This document shows, piece after piece, positions 13,361 to 24,414 of a stretch of DNA of 64,000 nt; within the stretch, counting starts at the first letter, position 1, and each line of letters starts with the position of its first letter. Both the position numbers and the translations under genes were made by a program. Below the pieces are notes generated by a model that was not told the origin of the DNA, did no database searches, and saw only the letters and a list, made by a program, of their open reading frames with translations. This stretch comes from Biomphalaria glabrata (taxonomy: Eukaryota; Mollusca; Gastropoda; Planorbidae), in the NCBI RefSeq assembly GCF_947242115.1, contig NC_074716.1:49469569-49533568 (forward strand), read 5' to 3'.

Positions 13361-13606
13361 GCTTTTATATGGCGCTACTTTCATGCTTATAGCATGCTCA
13401 GAGCGCTTTGGTCCAATCTCATTTGTGGACCAGTGGGGGGTAGGGGGTATCTAGGAGTTGGTTTACCGTGCTGCCTTTAGGCGCTCAGTAAACACAACTC
13501 TGCCCGAGTCGGGTGTCGAACCTCGAGCCCCCTTCTAGGTAGCCAAGCCAAGCCAAGTTCAAGCGCACTTGGCCTCTCGACCACGCTTTGAGGAATCAGG
13601 TGTGCC
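13361..13606 (-). mobile_element. tRNA-derived SINE, family C
   Basis: The minus strand begins near the A-box-like GTGGTCGAGAGGCC, has the box GAGGTTCGACACCCG, and ends GCATGAAAGTAGCGCCATAT then AAAAGCTATAAA, running into the TA array. A second copy in the opposite orientation is at 51300-51540. Confidence 0.8.
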
Positions 13607-13788
13607 TTAAAAATCCCGAAATTCAAAAGTCCTGTCTTAACCAAGATTCGAATCGCTGCAAAATGTAATTTTCAATGTACTACGTTTATATGGAAAATGA
13701 CCCCCCCCCCCCAACCTTTTATTGGTCTCGTTTTGTTTTTTTTCCTCATATAACTGATTGATAACCTTGAGATTTTATGTTGTCACTG

Positions 13789-14147
13789 TGTTATGGAGTG
13801 TGTGTGTGTGTTTATTTGGTGACTGTGGGAAGAGGTTAGCGATTAGTTGTGAATGATGCAACATAGGTGGCGTTGTCGTCACTTGGTCTTAGCTAGGGGA
13901 GACGACTCCAGAACGTGAGACTGAAAGGCTGTGTTATTGTAGTGAGTTGGATTTTGTTTTAAAAGATATGACTAAAAGTCTACTACATTTATTTTATTTA
14001 TCACAAGTTGATTTTTTAAAAATATTATATTTAAGTCATATTTAGTATTGTTCACAGAGAAGTGTTATTAGTTAAGATATGTTATACCTACAACGGTTTA
14101 GTTGTCTACCAACAGTTTGGTGCTACAAGACACTACGGGTAATAACA
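13789..14147 (+). repeat. solo LTR, family L1 of this window (copy 1)
   Basis: A TG...CA-bounded repeat (TGTTATGGAGTG ... GGGTAATAACA) shared with minus-strand copies at 29606-29964 and 48221-48850. It contains a TG-rich 5' part and AT-rich 3' sequence. No internal region lies beside it, so it is a relic left after LTR-LTR recombination. No clear target duplication is seen here; moderate age. Confidence 0.7.
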
Positions 14148-14199
14148 CTCTTGTCTCTGTAAAATAGTTTTAAATAGATAAAAACGTTAAAAACCTTTC

Positions 14200-14690
14200 A
14201 TTGGGAAAGAGAGGGAGAAAGAGAGAGGGAGAAAGAGAGAAGGAGAAAGAGAGAGAAAGAAAAAGAGAAGGAGAAAGAGAGAGAGAGGGGGAGAAAGAGG
14301 AGGAGAAAGAGAGAGAGAAGGAGAAAGAGAGAGGGAGATAAGAGGGAGAAAGAGAGAGAGAAAGAGAAGGGGAGAAAGAGAGAGTGAGAAAGAGAGAAGG
14401 AGAAAGAGAGAGGAAGAAAGAGAGAGTGAGAAAGAGAGAAGGAGAAAGAGAGAGAAAGAAAGAGAGAGTGAGAAAGAGAGAAAGAAAGAGAGAGTGAGAA
14501 AGAGAGAGAAAGAAAGAGAGAGTGAGAAAGAGAGAGTGAGAAAGAGAGAAGGAGAAAGAGAGAGAATGAAAGAGAGAGTGAGAAAGAGAGTGAGAAAGAG
14601 AGAAGGAGAAAGAAAGAGTGAGAAAGAGAGAAGGAGAAAGAGAGAGGAAGAAAGAGAGAGGGAGAAAGAGAGAAGGAGAAAGAGAGTGAT
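14200..14690. repeat. GA-rich low-complexity tract
   Basis: Nearly pure purine on the plus strand with motifs GAGAAAGAGA and GGAGAAAGAG. Long open frames in several phases are compositional artefacts. Confidence 0.95.
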
Positions 14691-15038
14691 TGAGGGGGGA
14701 GGGGCTGAGAGTATTATGCTATAGGCTATAGACATTTACCAATATGCAATTCTAGTGAAATTCTAGTTTTCTAATGGCGTCATAAATGTTGCATTGCGTC
14801 ACAGTCAACGTTTAAAGTAGGATCCAGCTAGAACATTCTTATCGATCACTTTTGGCCCGCAGAATATTTCCATTCCTTTCTGTCTCGATACTTTTTTTTA
14901 ACGCTATTGGATGTCTAGGTGGTCTACTTTGACTCAATTCAAATGTAGGCCTACTTGTTTTAAAAAGTGTGTGGGGGTTGTAGGACTAAAAATAGACCTG
15001 CATTTATTTAGTGGGAATTTTTTAAATAAAAAAAAAAA

Positions 15039-15220
15039 TTAAGACTAAGACTTAAGACTGCTTTATTGATCCTTATGGGCATTTGTAGTGATTACAAGGA
15101 CTCTTTTCTCATATCAAAAACAACACAACAGAGACATACAAATATATAGGACACAACATAAAGAGTTCATTCAGAGACTACACACAGGCATCTTGGTCCT
15201 TTTCATGTTTCCTGACCAAA
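15039..15220 (-). mobile_element. 5'-truncated LINE copy (same family as 40494-43540)
   Basis: About 180 bp matches the 3' end of the LINE in the transporter intron: (TAAGAC)n, then CTGCTTTATTGATCCTTA, then a shared stretch through CATAAAGAGTTCATTCAG and TTTCATGTTTCCTGA. This is the typical 5'-truncated form of a LINE insertion. Confidence 0.85.
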
Positions 15221-15224
15221 GTAC

Positions 15225-15400
15225 AATGTAACAAGAGAGTTTGTGTAAAAACACAAACTCAGAAGCGGCCCCTGGTAAAAAGTCAGGTGTCAATTTTTTC
15301 AGCACGATTATCACAATCTATGAAGTACAAACTATCACCAACCACTACCACAACCATACTTTCGTCCATACAAAATAGTCGTGTAAGGGTCGAAGTTGTT
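15225..15400. repeat. dispersed repeat shared with 25690-25880
   Basis: Both loci contain an ACACAAACTCA motif followed by a related block with ACAAACTATCA and ACTACAACC. Orientation is the same at both. The family could not be classified; it may be another retroelement 3' part. Confidence 0.5.
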
Positions 15401-15522
15401 GAGGATATAATTATATTATTCGACCGGCCAACGTCATGATACCCCAGGGTTATAGGCCTATTAATGTGTTGTTCCTATTATTGTTATTATTATTACTATT
15501 ATTACATTGCTGATCTAGCTAG

Positions 15523-15543
15523 CTAGATAGATAGATAGATTGG

Positions 15544-15640
<97 letters not shown>

Positions 15641-15661
15641 GTAGGTAGGTAGGTAGGTATG

Positions 15662-15699
<38 letters not shown>

Positions 15700-15760
15700 C
15701 ATAGATAGATAGATAGATAGATAGATAGGTAGGTAGGTATGTAGGTAGTATGTAGGTAGG

Positions 15761-15799
<39 letters not shown>

Positions 15800-15812
15800 G
15801 TAGGTAGGTAGG

Positions 15813-15883
<71 letters not shown>

Positions 15884-15916
15884 GTAGGTAGGTATGTAGG
15901 TAGTTAGATAGATATT

Positions 15917-15954
<38 letters not shown>

Positions 15955-15960
15955 TATAGG

Positions 15961-15991
<31 letters not shown>

Positions 15992-16035
15992 GTAGGTAGG
16001 TAGGTAGGTTGGTAGGTAGGTAGGTAGGTAGGTAG
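15523..16035. repeat. (GATA)n/(GGTA)n microsatellite
   Basis: Alternating blocks of GATA and GGTA units with occasional GTATGTAG variants. The 323-codon minus-strand frame across it is an artefact. Confidence 0.97.
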
Positions 16036-16245
16036 ATAGAATTGTGAAGAAATAGGAGAACGAGAGAGAAATGTAGGGGAGAATGACAGAAAGAGAGATT
16101 AAGAGATAGAGAGGATAGAGATGGGGAAAAAGAGAGATTAAGATACGGAGAAGATAGAGGGGGGGGAGAAAGAAAGATAAAGAGATGGAGAGGAGAGAGA
16201 GGGGGAGAAAGAGAGATTGAGAGATGAAGGGGAGAGAGAGAGAGA
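16036..16245. repeat. GAGA-rich low-complexity tract
   Basis: Purine-rich GAGA/AAGA sequence just upstream of the pseudophosphatase gene. It may lie in that gene's promoter or 5' intron, but nothing proves a role. Confidence 0.85.
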
Positions 16246-16570
16246 CATTGTCGTCATGCAATAGTGTGAACCAACTGTTTCCTGGTACACAGATTGGCTG
16301 TAACTTCGTGACGACTGCACAGCTCTGTTCATAAGTCAGAGGGTCTAAAAATAGTCTCATTGATTTGCCAATTAACTCATGCGTAAAGGAAAAAGACTTC
16401 TCTAGACGAGGTGAGTAAGCTATATAATGTGAGCAGCAAGGCGTAGAGCTGATTTCTCCTCTAACGTCCAAGCAGATTTCTGGCACTGGTTATGACACGG
16501 AGTCGTAAACATTTTGTCTATCTTTTACTTTAGATTGGCGTGAGTTTTTTCTGACTATGGATTTCGTTTT

Positions 16571-16580
16571 GTTTCTTCAG
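16571..16580 (+). promoter_or_regulatory. candidate 3' splice site before the pseudophosphatase coding exon
   Basis: The pyrimidine-rich GTTTCTTCAG ends 28 bp before the start codon. If used, an untranslated first exon lies upstream and the whole coding region sits in one exon. An in-frame TGA at 16591 lies between this site and the ATG. Confidence 0.5.
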
Positions 16581-16608
16581 GTGATGTAGCTGAGCAAACC
16601 CAGCGGCC

Positions 16609-18387
16609 ATGGTTGGTCTTATGAGGTCTCCCAGTCTTCAACATCGCGAATGCCACCAGGTTCTTGACACGGATGATTGCTTCTTGCCAAACGATAACGC
16701 CGAAAGGGATTTTACAGCCAAAGACGGGAACTTTAGCAGACTAGCCCGGTGCGTGGTTTTCAGACACGGGTTTCTAGCCATGGAGGACAACTCAGAGAGC
16801 GAAATCGCCGTCTCGAATGAAGTTACCAAACGACAAGAGTCAAAACAGAGACATAAGTTTGGCAGGCTGAATTCCAGAGGATGGTTCAACAAGTCTTTTG
16901 ACCAGGCTGCGATGCCTGGAAGTTCCGGACAAACTACCAGCAAGAGTATAAAACGACAAAACTCTGTTTCCGATTTTTTTCAGCATGTACTGAACAAAAG
17001 TAGGTCACACATTCAAGATCTGTTTTCGGCGCGTTTAAAAGAAAAACCAAAGCGAAGGTCTACAGCTTCAGGTAGTGAGGAAATAACGGATAAATCTGAC
17101 ATTGTCGGTGCGGAAGGCGGCGTGCAAAGCTCCTCTCCAACAGAAGTTTCTAGTGACCAGCCGCCCACTCTTCACAGTTCATGCCCGAGCTTTAAGTACG
17201 ACTCGTCAGAGTCACAGTGGGCCAATCCAGTGATAAGCTTTGATCCAGATCCAAGCTTTGAAAGCAGGGAACGGCGCTTGTCTTCCATATCGAATCGCTG
17301 TTACGACATCTCTAACTTCCATTGCGATGGCGAATACAGGCCAATTGTAAAAAATCCGGGCTCTGCATTCACAAGTGAAAGTGACCTTTTATCTTCCAAG
17401 CGCCATCCGAGCTCGTGCTCGCCGATACATCTACGGACTCAAAATTCCCCTTCGATCAGCCCGATCCGAAACCGCGCTCCCAAAATCGCCATGTTACCAT
17501 CTTTCGATTTCGCTGGAACAGAACGCTTCTCTTCCAAATGTGATTCATCTTTAGCAGCAGGAGGAAGTAAACCCAACACACGCAGTCTGTCGTCTGCTTT
17601 GCTGTCTGCTGAAGACGAAGGAGTGTGCAGAAGCAAAAGAGCTCTCGTGAAAAGCAACTCAGACACGTTTGCTAGGCTGGCGGCTGCTCCACAGTCTCTG
17701 GCTAAAGCTTCTTCAGATGGAGACTGCTTTAAGAAAAGCCCATCAGCGTCATTGGCGTCCAGCATGACGTCTTTGGGAAGTATCATGTGCGGCGTGACGG
17801 ATTATCTTTTCCTGGGCAGCGTCGATGCGGCGTACAATGACCCGCTTCTTTGCAAGTACAACATTTCGTCACTGGTGGACATGTCTAACATTAGCCCTTC
17901 CGCTATCCCGGCGTTGAAGAAATCAGACTGCCCGTGCGCATGCGTCAATAAAACTCACTTCCGCTCTAAGCTGAACATTGGTATCAATGATATAGAGTGG
18001 GAGAACATAGAACAGTACTTTGACGACATCAACGCCTTCATCAACGGAGCCAGGAGGAACAATCGCCGCGTCCTAGTTTTCAGCTACCTTGGCCAGTCGA
18101 GGGCGCCCGCCGCAGTCATTCAGCATCTTATGCAGCATTTTAGAATGTCGTACGACGACGCTCTCAACATCGTCCGCGCCAAGAGAGCACAAGTCAAGCT
18201 GAATTCAGGTTTTGTCAAAGCTCTCTGTCGCTTAGAGCAGCGCCTGAATTTACAGAATGTGGCGCCAGAGAATGACGCAGTCCCATCTTGCCCGCCAGAG
18301 ACTCAGAGATCGTCTTTAAACTCTTTAGTTGATATTGACTCGCTATCGGTGCCTCCTGTAGTTAAAGGGGCCTGGCTTGAATGTTGA
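16609..18387 (+). CDS. DUSP-like pseudophosphatase, 592 residues
   Basis: The start is chosen because ATG 16609 is the first after an in-frame TGA (16591) and has a strong context (GCGGCCATGG); Met58 is a weaker alternative. Residues 1-385 are polar, rich in Ser, Lys and Arg, and probably disordered. Residues about 390-560 match the dual-specificity phosphatase fold: IMCGVTDYLFLGS opens it, D461 sits at the general-acid position, and VLVFSYLGQSRAPA replaces the signature HCxxGxSR. In that loop the His is F491, the catalytic Cys is S492, and G495, S497 and R498 remain. A Cys-to-Ser change abolishes phosphatase chemistry but can leave phosphopeptide binding, as in STYX-type proteins. The likely role is a phospho-binding or scaffold protein in MAP-kinase-type signalling; this is inference. 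No close named orthologue is recognised. The coding region has no intron. Confidence 0.9.
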   Translation: MVGLMRSPSLQHRECHQVLDTDDCFLPNDNAERDFTAKDGNFSRLARCVVFRHGFLAMEDNSESEIAVSNEVTKRQESKQRHKFGRLNSRGWFNKSFDQAAMPGSSGQTTSKSIKRQNSVSDFFQHVLNKSRSHIQDLFSARLKEKPKRRSTASGSEEITDKSDIVGAEGGVQSSSPTEVSSDQPPTLHSSCPSFKYDSSESQWANPVISFDPDPSFESRERRLSSISNRCYDISNFHCDGEYRPIVKNPGSAFTSESDLLSSKRHPSSCSPIHLRTQNSPSISPIRNRAPKIAMLPSFDFAGTERFSSKCDSSLAAGGSKPNTRSLSSALLSAEDEGVCRSKRALVKSNSDTFARLAAAPQSLAKASSDGDCFKKSPSASLASSMTSLGSIMCGVTDYLFLGSVDAAYNDPLLCKYNISSLVDMSNISPSAIPALKKSDCPCACVNKTHFRSKLNIGINDIEWENIEQYFDDINAFINGARRNNRRVLVFSYLGQSRAPAAVIQHLMQHFRMSYDDALNIVRAKRAQVKLNSGFVKALCRLEQRLNLQNVAPENDAVPSCPPETQRSSLNSLVDIDSLSVPPVVKGAWLEC

Positions 18388-18436
18388 GACTATTTAAAAA
18401 AAATAAGCATGACTCCGTGATATTTATTTGTATAGA
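18383..18436 (+). repeat. 50-bp direct repeat, copy 1 (includes stop codon)
   Basis: Runs from GTTGA, which contains the stop codon of the pseudophosphatase gene, through ATAAGCATGACTCCGT to TTTATTTGTATAGA. Copy 2 lies at 19273-19323. Confidence 0.8.
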
Positions 18437-18892
18437 TTTGAATGTTGACACCACAGAACTATACATACAAAATCTAGACTGGAAATCGGAAACAAATTCT
18501 TATCCGCGATTGATCAATTCACAGACCTATAGAAAGACTTTTATGTACGTACTATTTTTCAACCTGTAAAGGAATTCGCCACAAATCTAGGAAAATCAAT
18601 CTTTTCTGTCTTAGAAAAGTAATGATCTTTAGTTTTCAAAGTTTAGAAATAATGCAAAATCATTTCTCGGATTTTCTTTAGAATGGGCTATTCACAGAAC
18701 TATATATTCACGCAAATATATTAAACAAAACCATTTCCTGTTAGTTTCCATTGAGATAATGTTTAAAAAATCCTAGATCGAAATAATTCATGTCTGTTGA
18801 TTTTAATCATCTTATGTACATTTAAATAGATTGATTACCTAGATCTTTCTAGATTATGTATCTAAAAAATGCAAAATAATAAGGGACTTCAT

Positions 18893-19052
18893 TCACCAAT
18901 CGTAAACAAACAACATTGAGCCACCTGATTCTCTATCTCTTCTATACAAATTACGATCTAATTTTAATCAACAATGGTTATCACGTGACAGTTTTTTTTT
19001 GTTTCATCAATATTATCACGTGACCGTTCGTTTTGGTGAATGAGATTCATTC
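18893..19052. mobile_element. MITE with CACGTG motifs (copy 2, diverged)
   Basis: Left part CATTCACCAATCGTAAACAA and right part GGTGAATGAGATTCATT form imperfect inverted ends. The left part is nearly identical to the MITE at 39214-39385. Two ATCACGTGAC sites are present (cores 18982-18987 and 19017-19022). Confidence 0.7.
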
Positions 19053-19272
19053 AGAGGAGAGTACTCTTACTTTTTATTTTCAATTACTAGATCTAAATCT
19101 AAACATTTATTAATATGTTACATAGGTTAGGGTTGAAAAAAAAAACTTTACTTCTTATAACTACTTTACAAAACAACGCCTTGTTTCAACTTTTAAAAAC
19201 ATTTTCACGACATTTTTTGTAGTGTTAAAAGATCTCCTTGTCCAGTCTAGATGTAATATATACATGTCTGTG

Positions 19273-19323
19273 GTTGACACTATTAAAAATAAGCATGACT
19301 CCGTATTATTTATTTGTATAGAC
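19273..19323 (+). repeat. 50-bp direct repeat, copy 2
   Basis: Matches 18383-18436 with a few changes (GTTGACACTATT, ATAAGCATGACTCCGT, TTATTTGTATAGAC). It lies about 890 bp further downstream. Confidence 0.8.
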
Positions 19324-19419
19324 AACTTTATTAAAACATTCCAGGCTTTAACTCTGCTGTTCGTAATTATTCTTGATTGTACTTGTTCTTTCTCATTTGT
19401 ATGTTAGAAGGTTCAGACG

Positions 19420-19650
19420 AGCCCGTTACATGCTCTACAGGCACTAGGGAAGTAGAATCACTTGTAAAAATTTGTCCCAGCATATGGAATAAGAAATGTG
19501 CATATATATTTGTCTTTCTGAATAGTTTAGTAGGTTAGGTTTTTGTAAATTGTAAGTCATAGTTCAGTCAAGTCCAATTTTTTAATGTATCTTCGCTACT
19601 TTAAAAAAAAAACTTTTTAGTCTTCAGTCCTGGAGGGTCTCTAGGTTGGT
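19420..19650 (-). repeat. dispersed repeat D (LINE-tail-like), copy 1
   Basis: Shares CAGGCACTAGGGAAG, ACTTGTA, GTCCCAGCATATGGAATAAG and AAATGTGC with copies at 45925-46280 and 48893-49110. In the last copy the minus strand reads as a LINE C-terminal tail (EANDLADFKSLIKNARL). Confidence 0.6.
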
Positions 19651-19928
19651 GATTTTTACCAATGAAGTAACTTTATTTAAATGTAAATATTATTTGGACT
19701 TTTAACTGTAACTTGTCTGAATCAACTAGGAAAACCATTGACTTATTTGAGTCTTTAATTATTTTTATTTTAAACAACTTATGAAATTTATATAATGTAC
19801 ACACAAAAATCCACCATTTTAATGCCCACCAAGACCCTCCCCGTCCATGATCTGCATATTTTTTAAATGTGATGCAGATGAAGGCCGTTAGTTAATAAAA
19901 ATAATTCGAAAGCTATCACTGATATGTA

Positions 19929-20180
19929 GAGGCGCGGTGGCTGAGCGGTAAAGCGCTTGGCTTCCAAAGCAGGAATCCCGGGTTTGAATCCTGGTATTTT
20001 CGGGATCTTCAGGGCACCCTAATGGGCGCCCGACATTAGTTTGGAGAAAGTAAAGGAGGTTTGTCGTTGTGCTGGCCAGATGACACTCTTGTTTATCGTT
20101 GGCCATGAAAACAGATTCCCTTTACATCATCTGCCTTATAGATCACTTGGTCTGAAAGGGGAATTTTATTTTTTAACACT
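19929..20180 (+). mobile_element. tRNA-derived SINE, family B
   Basis: Head GGCGCGGTGGCTGAGCGG (A box), box GGGTTTGAATCC, and a body with GTCGTTGTGCTGGCCAGATG and GGTCTGAAAGGGGAA. The most abundant SINE family in the window, with about ten copies. Confidence 0.9.
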
Positions 20181-20965
20181 GATATGTGTACTAAATCTCA
20201 CCCCAGTCATGTTTAAGATAGTTTAATTCTAAAGCTAAAACCAAGACTAATATGTGTACTAAATCTCACCACAGTCCTTTTTAAGATAGTTTAACTCTAA
20301 ACGTACCGGGGTAACTAATTCCATAGCCTCTAACACCAAACCGGTCAACGGTATCTACACGCAAGGTTTACAATGCTCCCATATTCACACATTAGAGACT
20401 AATCATGAACATTGGCAAATCTCGTTTGCAATGTTTTTTAAATGAACACATTCGTCTTTGAGATATAAATAGACTACAAAACTACAATTTTAATCCATTT
20501 GTTTATTGATCTCTCTGTCAGCGTGATGGGAGTCTCTGCGTCAGTGCCGCGTTCTTCCTGTCACGTAGACGCTCACAACTCTTGGGAATCAAAAGTTCAA
20601 AGGAGTTAAAGAACTCATTTGCTGGACTTTTACGAGTGGCTTAACCTAATAGAAGTCCTCAACCATGTACACATCAATACCCTGGCGAGTAATTAAGTGA
20701 TGTGCATAGATATTTGGACACGCTTTTAGGAACACAAGGAGCGAAGGAGCATGGTCAGCGAGGTTAAAGGTTAGTGTTGATCGGAATCTGGATTGAAAAC
20801 GTAACTTCCCATTTGGCGAGTAGATTTCCTAAAGCTTTCTACAAATCCAGATCACAGATTTAGCGGTTCTTAAATTGTTCTATTTGGACACAGAAACCCA
20901 TGACCACGAGAAAAATGTTTAATAGTAATAATTTAAACAAAAAGAATATATATGCTGTATTATTT
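20181..20965. other. non-coding stretch
   Basis: Contains a 50-bp local duplication (CTAATATGTGTACTAAATCT at about 20180 and 20250). No gene recognised. Confidence 0.5.
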
Positions 20966-21253
20966 TTATGCGGTGGCCGAGTGGTAAGGCGCTTGGCTTC
21001 CGAACCGAGGGTTCCGGGTTCAAATCCAGATGAAAACTGGAATTTTGCATCTCGGGATTTTAGGGCGCCTCTGAGTCCGCCCAGCTCTAATGGGTGCATG
21101 ATATTAGTTGGGGAGAAATCAAGGCGGTTGGTCGTTGTGCTGGCCACACGACACCCTCGTTAACTGTGGGCCACATAAACATATGACCTTTATATCATCT
21201 GCCATATAATTCACAAGGTCTGTAAGAGGAACTTTACTTTTTTTTTTTTTTTA
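20966..21253 (+). mobile_element. tRNA-derived SINE, family B
   Basis: Well-preserved copy: GCGGTGGCCGAGTGGTAAGG, then box GGGTTCAAATCC, body GGTCGTTGTGCTGGCCACAC, ending in a T run at 21238-21252. Confidence 0.92.
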
Positions 21254-21651
21254 AACTTGTTCGATATCGTACTGAATGGGTTGCCATTTAGTACATGTAC
21301 TGATACATCATCATATTCATGAACCCTAACTCAAGGGTACCTTGGTACGCCACTGTCTGGAGATATTATTATTCTGAATTGTATATATAGGTTTACATTT
21401 AAAAGTTACAAACACAAATGCTAGTAAATTTTGATCGAAAAGTTGTTTTAACCAAAATAAACTTCACTTGTATACATATATATGTGCACCTCTCAATCTC
21501 AATGTAGACATTGCTAGAAACAAACATGAAATAACGGTAGTAAAAACATAAACAATAGAGTATAACTCACTTTACAACTCTGCTTTCACATATCAAACCT
21601 GCGTGGTTCTGTCTTCAGAGAATGACTTTGTACCTTATTGATTATCTATGT

Positions 21652-21841
21652 CAGGGGTTCTTAACCTGTTGGTCGCGACCCCCCTTGAGAGTCGATTGAC
21701 TATTTGCCAGGGGTTGCCTAAGACCATCGAAACTATGGATTGTTTTGATCTATTCTTCTATTGCTGTATGTGGGGGAAGGGTCGCGGCAGAGTGGGGGAT
21801 TGTAAAAGGGGTCGCCGAGCATAAAAGGTTGAGAACTGCTG
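21652..21841. mobile_element. hAT-type MITE (190 bp)
   Basis: Ends are CAGGGGTTCTTAACC (21652) and, inverted, CAGCAGTTCTCAACC (ending 21841), 12 of 15 matching. Flanks share CTATGT directly against both ends. The interior has GGTCGCGACC and GGGTCGC motifs. Non-autonomous. Confidence 0.8.
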
Positions 21842-21865
21842 CTATGTTAAAATTATAAAGAACCA

Positions 21866-22078
21866 TATGGGTCGTGCTGGCCGAGTGGTAAACCCCATGG
21901 CGTCCAAACCGATAGGTAATGAGTTCCAATCTCCATGAAGAGTGACAATTGTAGCTTAACGTTTTGTGGTGACACTCTTGCTGCTGGGTACCTGACATAC
22001 ATTGCGGAAGTAAAGGCTGTTGGTCATTGTGCAGGCCACATGGCACTCTCGTTAACCTTGGGCTAAATAAACAAATAC
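21866..22078 (+). mobile_element. tRNA-derived SINE, family B
   Basis: GTGCTGGCCGAGTGGTAAAC head, diverged box, and body TTGGTCATTGTGCAGGCCAC. Lies 24 bp after the hAT MITE. Confidence 0.8.
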
Positions 22079-23480
22079 GCTTAATTAGCTGACCGCATAT
22101 GTTCAAATTCCTTGTCTATCTTCAGTTTTTTTCCTGAAATCTCTTAAGACTGATCTATGAGTCCGAAGATTAAGAGAGAGAGCGCTCGTGAGCTCCAACT
22201 GTGACCTACATATTTTCTCATATCTAACGAGGACAAAGCCGTTGTCTGACATAGGGTGTATATTTAAGATAATATTATTGTACAGAAAGTATTCAATATC
22301 GCTTCTTCGTGTTGTTCAACTCAAAGGCAAAAAGAAACTTAAAAAAAAACTGTTATTGAGAGGAAAGTTTCCCAACGGATCACGATGCTTTCACACTCAT
22401 TTCTATATTTTGCAAGGCCAAGACTACTTTGAAATCGCAGGGCTTCTCGGAAGCAAAGTATATCTTTATGTATTTCAATTTTGTCAGATAGCTTAGCTGT
22501 TTCGGAAATCAATAAAAGAGACGCAAATTCTTAAGCAACAAGCTTTGTGTATGTGTGTGTGTGTGTAGACAATGTAAAAAAAATACGAAAGTATTGATAA
22601 ACTACACATTAAAAAAACATTTAAAAAATTTTCCCAAAGCTCATTCTGTCTGTATGTCTGTCTGTCTGTCTGGTGCAAATTTTGAACAAGTTATTTTTCC
22701 CACACTTATTCTCGGATCAATCTGAAACTTTGCAAACTTCTTTATTTCAACTAACAAAACATGAATCAATAAAAAAAACACAATTAGTCAATTAATTAGA
22801 AGTAATTACTTATTGTGTTTGATACCCAAAAGGAAAATTAATCCTTCAGTATTAAGAGATATGTCTGACTATGTGTTTTTTTTCCCTTGATAATTGTACA
22901 GGCTTCTTGCACCTTCGGCACGCCATCCATCCAATATTCTAATTGAAGACTGCTCGGTTGTTTTGTTTTTATTTTAGTATCGAATATTCAGAAAAGGAGT
23001 CAGGGGTCAGAGGTCAAAGCTATACATAGAATCGCTTCAAATAAACAACCAATCTAGTAGTACTAGTTCTACAATAAACAAATAACAGGAGTGGGGGCGT
23101 AGTTACTGGAATGAGGAAGTTTTTTTTTTAAATTGTTTTTGTATTCTTGTACATCTGATAGATGATCTACAAATCATGGATGCCGTGCGTGTTTGCGAAA
23201 ATGGGTGACGTCGTAGTCGTTGGGATAGACGTCAATAAGTTTGATATTGATTGGGAAATTAGAAGAGTAGGATACTTCTAGAGCTTTCCATCTGGTAATT
23301 TCGTTTTATCTAGCGTTGCTCGAAATTTTTTTTGCTGGATTAAATCCTCTTAGTGTATTGGACTATTAAATGTTTGAGTATAATTAGTATAGATATATGT
23401 CAGTTTCAAGAAGAAGTTATATACAATGATGTTGCTAATACAAGACCATCTCTTTTTATGATTATATAAAATTGAAAGGG
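22079..23480. other. non-coding stretch
   Basis: No gene recognised. A short (TG)n run lies at 22551-22566 and (TCTG)n at 22647-22671. The open frame at 22188-22496 shows no domain. Confidence 0.5.
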
Positions 23481-23483
23481 GGG

Positions 23484-23745
23484 GGGGCGTGGTGGCTCAG
23501 TGTTTAAAGCGCTTGTCTTTCGAACCCAGGGGTTTTGGTTTCCAATCCCGCTGATGACTATATACTTTGTTCTTATAACACCCAAATCTAATGAATACTT
23601 GACAGTAGTTGGGGACAGTATATGGGGTTCGTCGTTGTGCTGGCCACACGGTACCTTCATTAACCGTCGGCCATAGAAACAGATGGCCTTTACATCATCT
23701 GCCCCATAGGTGGCAAGGCCCGAAAGGGGTACTTTACTCACTTAC
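23484..23745 (+). mobile_element. tRNA-derived SINE, family B
   Basis: GGCGTGGTGGCTCAGTG head, body TCGTCGTTGTGCTGGCCACA and GGCAAGGCCCGAAAGGGGTA tail ending TTTACTCACTTACTT. Confidence 0.88.
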
Positions 23746-24400
23746 TTATTTATCGCTCTAAACTGTAGAAAATAAAGTACACAAATTCAAAGCGTTTGTC
23801 GTGTTTTATATGAGTGCTAGTGAAATTTAGAACCCGACGCTTTAATTTTTAAAAAATATAATAATAATATAAGCGTTTTTTTTCCCCCGCCATTGTAGTC
23901 TTAAACTTGTACTATCATTTTCGACCACTATTGCTACACAAACAAAGAAATAGTCAGAAAGTAGATTTGTGAGCCAGACATTGTGTCACACACAAGCCTT
24001 ACCATTCGCCAAGAGAATCCACACAGCTGTGTAATGTTATTTTTAATGCTATTGTTTACATACCACCCACGACTTATCTCCCCTCATATTCTAACTAAAA
24101 AGAAAACTATTTAATATGACAAAGTTATTAACTAATTGCTTGATTTAAAACAATAATGTGTTGTCATAGAGCATGAGCGTGTATGCAAATTTTGATGACG
24201 ATTGGATGTGTAGAAGAGGTCTAAAATCGATTGCGAAAATCAAAATATGCAAGAAAGATACAGAGTGACAATATAAAAGTTGTAAAAGTACTTTATATTA
24301 TATGCGAAAGAGCTTACACATTTCAGTCCACAATGCTGAAAAGTAGGGAAAAAAACGTATCGATGCTTCCGTGTTATTATTATTGGCCTCCTTCAGTCGT
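23746..24400. other. non-coding stretch
   Basis: AT-rich; nothing recognised. Confidence 0.5.
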
Positions 24401-24414
24401 AGAACGACTGTGGT

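Noticed and set aside
14187-14735. 182-codon minus-strand frame rich in Ser, Leu and Phe
   Set aside because: Translation of the GA-rich tract; low complexity and no start or domain support.
15515-16486. 323-codon minus-strand frame
   Set aside because: Mostly repeated Ser-Ile-Tyr-Leu from the GATA/GGTA array; artefact of a 4-bp period read in three frames.
16638-17786. Antisense frames of 101 and 115 codons
   Set aside because: Shadows of the pseudophosphatase coding exon.
20966-21010. Possible tRNA gene (A and B boxes)
   Set aside because: Head of SINE family B: no closed acceptor stem, and the body continues as in the other copies.
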